Of a stretch of 64,000 bases of DNA, positions 35,193 to 47,100 are shown piece by piece (positions within the stretch are counted from its first letter, which is position 1; every line of letters begins with the position of its first letter). The stretch is from Lethocerus indicus (lineage: Eukaryota > Arthropoda > Insecta > Hemiptera > Belostomatidae), in assembly GCA_019843655.1 (NCBI GenBank), contig JACDQD010000007.1, positions 25,190,365-25,254,364 of the forward strand, written 5' to 3'. The translations under genes were made by a program, and so were the position numbers. A model generated the notes under the pieces. That model was not told where the DNA came from and ran no database searches. It saw nothing but the letters and a program-made list of their open reading frames with translations.

Positions 35193-37399
35193 CCCTTATA
35201 CTTTTTACAGACAAGAACAGAAGAACTTTCTAAAAAATTATCCTCGTTCAAAACTGTATTTCCAAAGAGCGTTCTAATAATTCTTGTTTTTTCATTACTT
35301 TGAGCAAACTTGTGGCATGCACACTAAGCGTCACTAAGATTTTTTCGTTCATTTTAATTAAAACGTGGGCGCTATAATAATACAGGCTAACTAGAGTTAA
35401 ATATATTTCCCTAATTTGAACATCAAAACATATTTCTTAGAAAGTTCCATTCCAAGATTGAAGAAAAATAATACGAAAGTACAAGATATATTGAGATTGC
35501 GGAGGGGAGGATGGGTTCAAAAAGATAACGCTAACAAGGGTAGCTAGTGCAGGACTTGGAAAACGTATATAGGGAAAAACCACCACGTCAAAACTACACA
35601 TTTTTTTCCAATTATGGAAAACATTTTCATCTTGTTAAAAACACCTGCAGTTTCATTTTTCATTAATTTGACACCGACAATTATTATTTCTTATACACGG
35701 ACAATATACAGCAATAGTATATACGTTTTTGATATATCTTTTTAAATATATAATTTTCGAAATCGAAAGGTACCAACGAGTAAATTATTTTTTTTAAAAG
35801 GAAGAGAATAAAGCAGTGTTTTGAGAGTAAGTGACGAGAATTAGAAAGAGATATTAAGGGAGGTCCAACATTGATACATAAATATTTAATTACACACCTA
35901 TTTTTTATATTTGCTCCCAGGACTGACCTACCATAACTCGAAAGAAAAAATTTAAAATATTACTAATTAACTAAAATAACAACTTTTGAGACCATAAAAC
36001 TTGTTTTTAACCATGTAAAATTTTTCTTTTTAAATGGCAACTCATTACTTCGTCATTTTCTGTAATCATAAGTTACACAATTTCTAGCAATGCTTTCTTT
36101 CCAATTTTCTTTTTTGTTTAAAAAACAGATCGCATCACACATGCACAACTGCACACCGAAAATTGACCTCTGAAAACCGAAAAAAGCAAACAAAGAAGTA
36201 AGAAAAGTAATAAAGAAAAAAAAACAAAACAAGGTCATTTTTATCTTCATTTTTTCTTTTTTTTCTTAAAGAGAAGTGAACCAACAAATGACATACAAGA
36301 TTTACAATTGATACAACATAATTTGTCAATTTTACCTTAATTTGTTTTATATCCTTTGATAAAAGTGATGGTTACTAATCCTTAGATATAATTCTCTTTT
36401 TAGTTTTTGTTTTAAATAGCTGATGTTCTGTTAATTTGATTTCTGATAGCGAAATATATATAATATATATATATTACTGTTTTCTTTATCTGTTGCATTA
36501 GATACAAGTAAGGCTTTCCACCTTCTGATTTAGAGACAATAAATTATCTCGAAAATTGGAACTGACATTTGGGAAAAGGGGGCCGGGAAAAGAAATTAAA
36601 GAACAGAAAAATACTTTCATAAATAATTAAAAATCGCGTAAAAAATAAAATTAAATAAAAAACACAGAAAAAAGGTACACAACGACGACACTTTGCTGAA
36701 TATGGGATCCGTCGACAAAAAAGAAAAAGGGAGGACAACAGTCGTTAATACAATTGCTAACGCATTTTCGAAAGAGTATCGATACACCAGAAATATATAT
36801 ATATATGTACATATATAAATATATATATACACACATATAACAATAATTACTATTAATTAAAACACCCTGGTATCGAGAAAAACAGTTCCTTTTTTGCCAA
36901 CGCAATCTTTTTGAGACACAACCACTTACTTGTATTATTATTTGTATTATTATTATTATCATTATTATTATTACATCGAGATACCGTTAATAGTTTTTGC
37001 CAACATTACATCTTTTATTCCAGTGGGATTGAAAAGGGGGAGAGAAGGGGGGGAGGGACAACCTGGGTCCTTTAAATACCAAAATTTTTGGAAATTAAGA
37101 CAACAGAAACAAATTGTAAAAAAAAGAAAAAGTAAAACACGCACAATCTAAAGATTTTAACATTATCATTTCTGTATTGTAAAACGAGCTGGTTTCTTCA
37201 TTTTTATATTCATTTATTTTTTAATAAAAAAGACGGACTGTAAGCCGCAAAGAACAAACAGGAATACATACATTTACAATTTTTCGGTCCAGAAGTAAGC
37301 AAGAACGTACAAAGCTATGCCCCATTCAAGAGTTTTACTACAGCTATTTATTTTATTTTTTCCACAATTTCGGCACCAAATTAAGAAAAAGAAAAATAT

Positions 37400-37404
<5 letters not shown>

Positions 37405-37447
<43 letters not shown>

Positions 37448-37465
37448 CACATATATATATATATG
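37405..37465. repeat. (TA)n / (CA)n compound microsatellite
   Basis: Long TA run with a short CATACACA interruption, about 0.8 kb past the 14-3-3zeta stop codon and possibly inside its 3'UTR. It generates spurious IYIY-type open frames on both strands. Confidence 0.95.
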
Positions 37466-37505
37466 TAGTCAAAAACAAAAATGGCGCGCAAATCAGTACT
37501 AAGTG

Positions 37506-37507
<2 letters not shown>

Positions 37508-37575
<68 letters not shown>

Positions 37576-37583
37576 CATACATA

Positions 37584-37615
<32 letters not shown>

Positions 37616-37648
37616 CATATATACACATATACATATATATATATATAT
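37508..37648. repeat. (TA)n / (TACA)n compound microsatellite
   Basis: About 140 bases of TA repeat grading into TACATA units, separated from the preceding tract by about 40 bases of unique sequence containing AATGGCGCG. Long spurious Tyr/Ile open frames here are not genes. Confidence 0.95.
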
Positions 37649-38198
37649 CTTAGGCGTTATCATCCGAGTATAAAAAATGCGGGAACGTAGTATGAAAAAA
37701 TAACAGAAAAAATAATATTAAAAAATAAAATAATAATTAACAAAATTCAAAAAATAAAAACAAGTGCTTTTTCGTTATTTTTCATCATCATAATAATCTT
37801 TTACTTCCTTCCTCTTTTAAAAACCGCCAATTCAATAATAGTTATTATTAATTATTTACACAAAAACAAAACAGGGTGCTGGCATAGGTTTGTATACGCC
37901 GCTTTTTGTTTGTAATGCGAGCTCGGTGAGATGCAGTGAAATACAAGATTTTTTTTAAATATTTTTTTCATTTTATACTTATTTTAAAAGGCTTATGTTT
38001 TTTACAATTTTGGATTCTGGGTGGGGGGGTAGGGTAGGTAGGTATGGTAAAATAGTATATAAAGTAGGATAATGTCTGTCGATGAAATGACGGAAGGGGC
38101 GATACAGAAGGGGATATAAGAGAGAGGGTGTTTTTTTTGTGTGTTGTATGTTGTGTATTGTATTTGTTTTGTGTTTTTTTTAACTTGTTAATTTATGT

Positions 38199-41100
38199 TC
38201 AGTTGTCACCGCCTTCTTGAGGCTCGTCTCCGTCTCCCTGGGTGTCTGACGTCCACAGGGTGAGGTTGTCTCGTAACAGCTGCATTATAAGCGTTGAATC
38301 TTTGTAGCTGTCCTCATTGAGCGTGTCAAGCTCGGCTATCGCATCGTCGAATGCCTAATCAAAACAACAACATTTTAAAGGCGTATTGAAATCAAAACAA
38401 CAGCGTTTCTCACTGTGAAAAAGAATATGACTGAAAACAATGCTGTGCCCACATATATATCATTCTGGATCATTCAAATCTTGTATTGTAGAAATGTAAA
38501 ATCAAAACAGCTTAAATCAAATCAAAATTGTTTAAAGGTAACTAAACTATTTAAAAAGCTGTTAAATTATTCAAGAAAAATATGAGACTGTTTATTGCCT
38601 CAACATGATAATTTGTTATATCTCCTTAAACGATATATGCTATCAAATATTACAATCCATAACAAGAAATTTATATATTTCAAATCAAGAAAACTTCTAA
38701 TTAATTCTACAGGAGTGGTAAATTATCACTCCATATACCATTTATGATATATGGGTCTCATAATTAAATTTGACTTTTGCCATAATGAACAATTATTATG
38801 GGACAAATTGTGAAGTGAACTGACTTGAGATATAAATCAATGAATTCAAAAACACCTGACATTGCTGTATACAATTAGAAGAATATTATTTAACTATATC
38901 TTTCCTGTTAAAATTAAACATAACTACCAAAATAAGATCTCTCTTCGCATGTATATTATATACCAAAATTATTGATGCGATTAATAAATAACCAAAATAA
39001 AGGTTGATGTCAACATGCTCCAGATATTGAATAAAATATAAGAAATAAATCATTTTTTAAAAGAAACTTTTTGAATTCCTTATTTTTTAAACTGAAATAT
39101 GATAATAAATTATTTATTACAGAATAATTTTAATCAATTAAGGACACTTCAAATTTTTAAAAAAATTCATGTCAATATTGTTTACGAATATTGTACAATT
39201 ACTTTAAAATAATTCACTATAGTTAGAGAAGCGTTTTAAAAAATCTGACTAATTAAAGTAATACTATGATTACAGAACATTAGCTCAACAGTTACAGCCA
39301 AATTATGAGTCAATTTCTCACTACTGTCTGCAAATTAATTTTTTTAAACAATATTGTCAAACCCACATTGGTACAAATAAATTCAATGCGGTATTTTTTT
39401 CATTTCTGTTAGCTTTTGTATTTTAATCATCTTCTGTATTTATTAATAGATAAATAAAGACAGACGTAAACAATAACATATCAAATATAGAATAAAATAA
39501 ATAAATAAATTTATGTATGTATAAACACCACAAAGCATAAAAAATGCAAACTTCAAGTAAAAATCCAGTAAGTACCTGGACAGAGAACTTGCATAACAAA
39601 ATTCAGGGGCAGGGAGTTCGGGGGTTTTTATATGCTTGTTGGTTGGCAAGGCAGGTTGCACACCAGTAAGAAAAATCGAAAATGTTAATTGTCCAGACTG
39701 TGTAAAATGGACAAACTTTCTGTTTCATACCGGTCTCTCTGTTTAATTCAACAGACCTGCTGAGGTTGTTAACGCAACACGAATTAAAAACAAAAAAAAC
39801 AACAATAAATTAGATGATGAGTTACCAAACATGCAAACAACGAGAGCAAGACTAAGTATTCTTGAGACAAATAAAGGAAATAAGGTTAGTTGAAAACAAA
39901 AAAATAAAATAAACAAATCGTACAAAACACACTAGAAAAATTGACAAAAAAGTGGTTTTTAGTTAGTATTGTATAATTTCTCAATAACAAATTATTTAAA
40001 AAAAACAAAAAAAAAGAAAAACTGAAAAAGTATAATTGTCATCAGAGACAAAATGACTAAGTCTTGCTCATGTTGTTTACCTGTTTTGCCAAGTGGCACG
40101 CACGACCCGGCGAATTGATGATTTCATAGTAGAAAACCGAGAAGTTCAATGCAAGTCCCAACCTTATCGGGTGCGTTGGCTGCATTTTTGATTTCGCGAT
40201 ATCGAACGCCTCTTGGTATGCCTTTTGGGAATCGTCCACGACGGCTAAACAAAATTTGTTTTCCATTTTTGTCTTTCTTACAAATATCTTTTCTTATGGC
40301 CCAACCAGAACAAAAAAAAATTCTCGTCCTTCGGTTTAACTGATGGTTCCTCATTATATAATTCACAAAATTCCTTTGTATGTAATGCAGGAAAAAAATT
40401 ATGTCTACTTTAGCAAATAAAATCTGGGACATTAAAGTATGGGAAAGAACCAAAATGGTATTTTTAAGTTAGGTGAAAATTTACAATAAATGCTATTTAA
40501 ACTTTATAATTTCCAGACTAAATGGAAATATAGGACAGTTTTATTGAGGGAGAAAATTTTAATCTATTATAACAATTCAGTAAAACCTGTAACACCATTT
40601 ACTGTTAATTTCAGTATTACAGAATGCAAAATGGTAGAATTAACATTGGAGGAAAATTGGCACAAACAGTTTTAATTTTCCCGCAATGAGGAATAGTTCA
40701 AATTAATGGAACCAATAATTAAACCGAATAATAACTCTCCAGTTTGGAAAATTTTCAAAATAAAGGGATGATCAAACAGGAACTCTGCAGTTAAATCCGT
40801 CCGCTGCAAGCATTGGTCTCTCCTGAAGATGGTTATGCAAGTTTTAAAAAATGGCTGTAAATAAAAGACAAATACATTGAAGCAATTCTCTGTGGCAAAA
40901 TTTGTTAACAACAGACCTGTTTGGCAAGTTGACATGCTTTGTCTGGTGAATTGAGGATTTCGTAGTAGAAAACAGAAAAGTTGAGTGCAAGACCCAGCCT
41001 GATTGGGTGCGTTGGCTGCATCTTGGATTTGCTTATTTCAAAAGCATCCTGGTATGCCTTCTGCGAGTCATCAACGACTGCTGCAAATTTACACTCCAAA

Positions 41101-44100
41101 ATGTCAAAACAACGCTCAAGTAACAAATAAATCTGGTCTAATTTTGTTTTATTCTGTTCAAGTAACTACATACATTTAGTAACATGCTTTGTCTCCGAGA
41201 TTTCTATTATGAAGGAAGGATAAATGAATTGAACCAATGGAAAGAATCCTACTAAGAAATAAAATATTTCCGTCTGACCCTACAAAAACACAAAAAAAGA
41301 TTTTCCTTACAGGAGAATATTTGAAAAAAGACTATATCAAATAAATTGTTCAGAATTCAAAATCACAAGTTAAACTTGGGAAAAATATGATTGATCTATG
41401 CTTTGAATCTGAAACCTTTTAACAACTACCACAATGTCTCAATATTTGATATAAACCAGGCAGACAACACATCTGGCAAATGAGAAATCAAGTACCCCTC
41501 TTAATTACCTAATCATGCCAAATCCTGTACGATAGATTGATTTGGCATGAATTTCAATTTCAATGTTGTAACTCTCTCTGTAAAATGCTGAAACCAGGTA
41601 AAATAATGGGTGGATCAATGTATATAAACCTTGCATCCAACGTGACTACACTCAGATCTACTAGTGTGTTTACTGTATGTAGGAAGCCTGCTGTTAACTT
41701 CACCAATACTTATTGACTTCGACAAAGAACATTATACGGTCAAAAATCAAAAGTAAGAGCCACAAATGTTGTAAAACAGAAATTGAACTGAACTTGTGAT
41801 TTTCCTGCCATCAGATCTCATAAAATCAACTCTGGTTTTACAATAAATTGCACAATGGGAAGACCGGTTATAATGGCTTGTGCAGGTCACCTGTGCACAA
41901 TCTCCTAATGCCGAATATCTTCTGCATTCTACAATATCAATGAATCCAATATCCATTCACACATTACATACAATTCAAGTGTGATAATCTGCAACATTGA
42001 ACACCAGAAGAAAATTCACTCTTTATTATAACATTTTTCATTTGTCGGCCAAAATAGAATCAAAACAAGCGATGTTGCTCAACCATTCAGATTAAACTAT
42101 TACAGAAAGAGAACACATTAGCAATTAGTCAATTAAGGACTAGAGACTATGGATTTTTTCCATAGTTGTCATTCCTCGAACATGCTTTTAACTTGTCCAC
42201 ACACAACATATGCAAGCAACACAAAGAGATTCGTACACCTTTCCATCAATAACTGATAGAATCAGCATGTCCTTGCCACAAAATAGGAACTAAATAAAAA
42301 GAGACAGTATCCTTCTAAAAAATGTTGAGAATTATTGTTTGCTGGCCTGTGTTTCACAATTGATAACAGCACATAGGCAGCAATGACCTTTGAAATATTA
42401 TATAAAACAATGCATTAAATGTTAACAATTTTTCACACACAACATTTTCTGGAAAAATAATTAAATTTTCTTTTTATTAAAACAATTTTTAGATGTGTTC
42501 TCCTTTTTTAAAAAAATTTGACACTTTTAGACTTATTAAAACGTTTGAGTTCTTTGGAAAACATGACAAAACATATTTAGCAACAATTTAAATAATATTT
42601 CCATTTTAACTTCGTTTCATTGTCAAATATAAAAATAGTAAAAATAATTAATTAATTGTGGGATGAAAATTGATAATTATAAGAATTTAGTAACAAAACA
42701 TGACTAAAATCCCTCTAATTTTTAATGAATGAAATGATTTTTAAATATATAAGAAATATAAAATTAAAAAAAAATGTATCAATAATTTATACATCAATCC
42801 CCTTAAAGAATGATCTAAATTAAGACATTGTTTCTTACCGTTCCTTGTGTCTCCAGTGGCAACTTCTGCAAGGTACCTATAGTAATCTCCCTTCATTTTC
42901 AGGTAGAATACTTTACTCTCGGCATTACTCGCCTTCGGAATGAGGAACCTGTCTAATAATCCCTGAAACAAAAAAAAGGATAAGTTTTTATAGATTGTTA
43001 TGTAGGTTTAGTTACTTAAGGGAACCTTTCCCGAATTTATCATTCTTTAATTTGAAGTTTGTGATGGTTAAATTAAACTGTCTCACTGTAGAAAGTTCAT
43101 GTAATACTGCTGCCTGTTTATTAGTGTCCCATCCGACAATAGAATAAGAGAATGTTGTTATTATGAAAGTTACAGCCTTGATTTTGGAACCTCAAGACAA
43201 ATATATCATTGCCAGGTGTAATGGTGTCACGCAATTAAGATACTTATCTGTGTGTGTGTGCATACATACAGTAATTTACACTTATAAATTATAAAGAGGA
43301 CCACCACACTACATAAAAACTAAAAGTTTATAACAGGATAGCCAATGATCCATCAACCTTCTTGAAATATTATTTCTTGAGGGGTAATGAAATGTATTTT
43401 CATATACTACCACTAAAAATAAGCATCAAGTTATACTAAGACAATGCATTATTTTACCTTTTTGTCATACTGACCCAGAGGGAAGAAAATTCAGGGTTGA
43501 TTATTTAATTAAAGTTTTTTCTTCTTTTAATATTTCAAAGTGCAAACAAATCGTGATTTCTTCAAAAATAATAACAATAACTATTATTAGTTCTCCAATG
43601 CAAAAGGCTCAGGAATAATTCTAGCATCTTAAAATATAGATAACTTCTTTATTAAGAGTTTACTATATTAAATTCTAATACCAAAGCTTAAATTACCATG
43701 AACAAAGGTAGTTGAAAGTTGGAACAGTAAGGAACAAAATGACTAACACCAAAAATTACTTAGATACAGCCTGTGAGTAAAGCTGAATTAAGTTTTGTTA
43801 AACATGAGAACCGACAGCCGCTAATTGAGAAGGCTCCCATATAAAAAACTGTGGGCGCCGACCTCAATTGATGCTGTGCACAGTGCCTGGGCACTTAAAT
43901 TCTTATGATTGTTAACTGTTCGCACAAGACCGTTAATCGCACAGGTATAAGGAACGCCCGTTCCACAAGAAACAATGACCTAGACGGTACGTGAGACTTC
44001 CTGCAGACGACCTTAACACTCGGAGATCGCATTCCAATAATAATCCTTTCACGTCTTTGTATTAACTAGGGCCCGGTCCCGATAGAAGGTTATATAACAC

Positions 44101-47100
44101 AATGAGCATGTATAATATACGGACGGGTTTCATTTATAAATATAACAAGCAGAAACTTGTGAGTAGTCTATAGTTTCAGGCATAGTTACCATAAGCGTAG
44201 TAAGAGCTACGAGATTTTGTTTTATATTCTTCGTCGTAAATTAATTATAGCTTTTCTGGTCCTGGAAGGGATTAAACGTTAAAAACGTTCCGGGTTATTT
44301 CCATTAGAACATCGAACCGGATACTAAGGAGCGCCATTAAACTGAAATAACTATTGGGGCAGTACTAAGCCATCGGAAAAGGAGTAAAGAAAAGGAATGG
44401 CAGCAGGTAGTACACTACAAAGTTTCCTTGCCCAATATCGATTAGAAAACGAAACGGCGTTTAACGCCCCGGCCCAGCGATTTCGACAGAAAAAAGACGA
44501 CGAAGGGAGCTCGGCCGATCAATATGATCGAGGGCAAGGCTGCCAACGGCACAAAAATTTGTAGAGAAACAGACGAGTTTTTTAAAACAAAAAGAAAATG
44601 AAACTGTACATTTATAAAATAATAATCTTACACGATTCGTAATTCTTACGAAATACTAACGCTCCCTTCCAGCATTTCCAATCCAACTCAAACCTAATTT
44701 TAATCTCTCCAGCTTTAACATTAATTTGGGACTCGGGTAAGTCTTTCTCTACTTGTAAGTACATATAAGTATAAAATATAAATTGTGGGCTAAAGATGAA
44801 AGCAAAGTTCAGTTTCCAGGAGCGTAATTATTTCAGAAAGTGCCCACAGTGTCTGGCCCTCTCGAAGCATACCTTTTTATACCGGTAGCCGGGAAGGTTT
44901 TAAACTGGGTCGGACGGGAGAGCTACTTTGTCTACAGAATATAAAACTCTCTTTCTTTTTCGTTTCTTTTCTGTCCGTACAAAGAACAGCGAAACCCCCC
45001 CCCCCTACATCACTAATACTTTGTATCCAGCACCACGCGCACGGTTTTTTTTTTAGAAGAGTCCATTTTAAGGGGAGTAGGCTCAAGTAGGTAAGCTCCT
45101 TTGTTCGACCCCCGGTCCCTGTGTACCCTGACTTACTTCTGTCTCAGTAGATGGAATTTAGTTTTAAAAAAAGTTGTTCTTGGAAAAACTTATATATTTT
45201 TCCCTTCGTACTTCGGACGTGAGTTGTCGAAAGGAAACTGGGCATATTTCGGTTTGAAGGAAATGGATCAAATATATGACGGTTAAATTAATGAAATATG
45301 AATTGACTGAACCTTGTAATCGAGATCGGTGTGGATATCGGTTGGTAACGGCACCCCCCCCCCGTGGTTCTTGGCGGGGTTCAGTTTAACTTTTCCAATC
45401 AAACTGGAATTGGGTTCTCAAATAACTCGAAACTTTGATTACAAAGGGAGACCTTGGCCTCGTCCAAAGTGGTGGAACGAAAACTGGTATGGGTTACAAA
45501 CTGCAGCTAACGGGCCCTATTTGAACCGAAGTCCGGGAAATATATAACAGAAATTATAATTTCGCCCAACGTACTCTGTTGAGCAACAAAATTCGAACGG
45601 GTCCATCATCCCGGCGCGGTGTCGTCCCATTCCCATTCCGGAGGGGGGCACAATGGCCGACGGGCCGGAAGGCCCACCGCCCGACCCGACCTTTCTTTAT
45701 TGTCGATGTTAAATAACAATCACGGGCTCTCTTTCACTGTCATTTTAGAACCCGGAGGGGGAGATTTACGTTCGGCGTGAGAACTGTCCCTAAAATAAAA
45801 ATAGGGCATAGGGGGCCTGAGGTGTAAAAGGACGGTCTTCCGATTTCCGAATCGGAAACATCCCAATAATAAAAAGCGAAATCACCGAACACCGAAATGG
45901 CGGATATTGCTAGGACAATTACTCCACGGCCTTGAAGCTTATTAGAGCCGGGACAAACAGATACGGGTCTCCAAATTACCCTCGCCTAGATTATTAATAT
46001 AACTGTCTCCTATCTTAATGGCGGCCTCGTTCCGGCTCTTATCGGGACGACGATTGGAAGAAATGGAATTTCGACCAGCACAATAACTCGGAGGAAGAAT
46101 CACCGGGCGAGAATGGGGAGCGAAACGCCTTGAAAAATATACTTTCACCACAATTGGAGATGTGGAGTCTCGGCGACAAATAGGAGAGACAGGAAACAGT
46201 GGGAGGGGGGAGGGGGGCGGTGGCGGCAGCGGCGGGACATTCCGAACCGATGACGGGCCTACCCAGTCATTTTGCCTACAGTTGTATTAATATACAACTC
46301 CTCACACGAGATTATCACGAGCACATACCGCAGTACACTTGCAAAGAAAAAAAAGGAAAACGAGTCACTGCGGTTTTGAGTCTCTCACCGCCTGCCTGTT
46401 CACCTGAGTCCTATTCGACGAGGAGTTTTACAGGAAAAAGAACTTCTCATCCACCGCTCTTAAAAATAACCCGTTGCGTTATGCTTTTAAACCAGAATGT
46501 GACGTCAGAGGGACATTTACTGGGCAGAGCTAAATCAGCTGTTCACAAAAATTCAACTTAAAATCTTTCCAACTATACACTCTGATTTTGTCCTCTAGTT
46601 TTTGATGTATGAGTACTGTATGTATTAACAGTACAACAAACTATGTAGTTAATATAGAAGTCATGTCGATTTTGGTCTCAACACCTTGTAATATCAAAGA
46701 AAAACTATATTAAAACAATTGAACATATACCTGAAATAGTTAACAATTAATAATGTAGAAGCTGAAGATCTATCTGATCTAAATCAAGGACAAGTAAATC
46801 GACTGGTTCTAATTCATTAATTTATATAAAATTCGTATTTAATTATCTTGTATACCAAACTGGTTTTTAGCAGTATTTAATCTTGATGGTTTCATTAAAT
46901 AAATTTTTCGAATGATATTTCAATCGCGAGAACACGCTTTTTCAATATATAGAGTAAACATTTGTAAATTAACTAAATCAATGTTCAACCTGCCTAATAA
47001 TGTTCACGTACTGATAATAGGTACAGTGTGTGAGCAATTACCGTTATCTCAGACATATATCATTCTGATAGCTTCAAGAGCAACAAGGAACACCAAAGCA

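Larger units (their letters stand above)
29151..38198. other. Intergenic region between Pfk and 14-3-3zeta
   Basis: Mostly AT-rich sequence with no exon of a recognised family. A second GC-richer patch near 31.74-32.12 kb contains an ACCGCGGCGGCGG run and could be another Pfk leader or promoter. (TA)n tracts crowd 35.1-37.65 kb. The right part, immediately downstream of the 14-3-3zeta stop at 38199, is probably its 3'UTR. Minus-strand AATAAA signals occur near 37345-37357 and near 37214, so a 3'UTR of roughly 0.9-1 kb containing the microsatellites is possible. Confidence 0.4.

Noticed and set aside
36900..37151. Plus-strand frame of 73 codons beginning with a Tyr-rich run
   Set aside because: Starts in a TAT/ATT simple repeat and has no conserved content.
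37353..37690. Long open frames on both strands rich in Tyr and Ile
   Set aside because: They are translations of (TA)n and (TACA)n microsatellites, not proteins.
38355..40080. A possible third copy of the 14-3-3zeta alternative exon
   Set aside because: I searched by eye for [18 protein letters not shown] coding sequence here and in 41081-42838 and found only the two copies.
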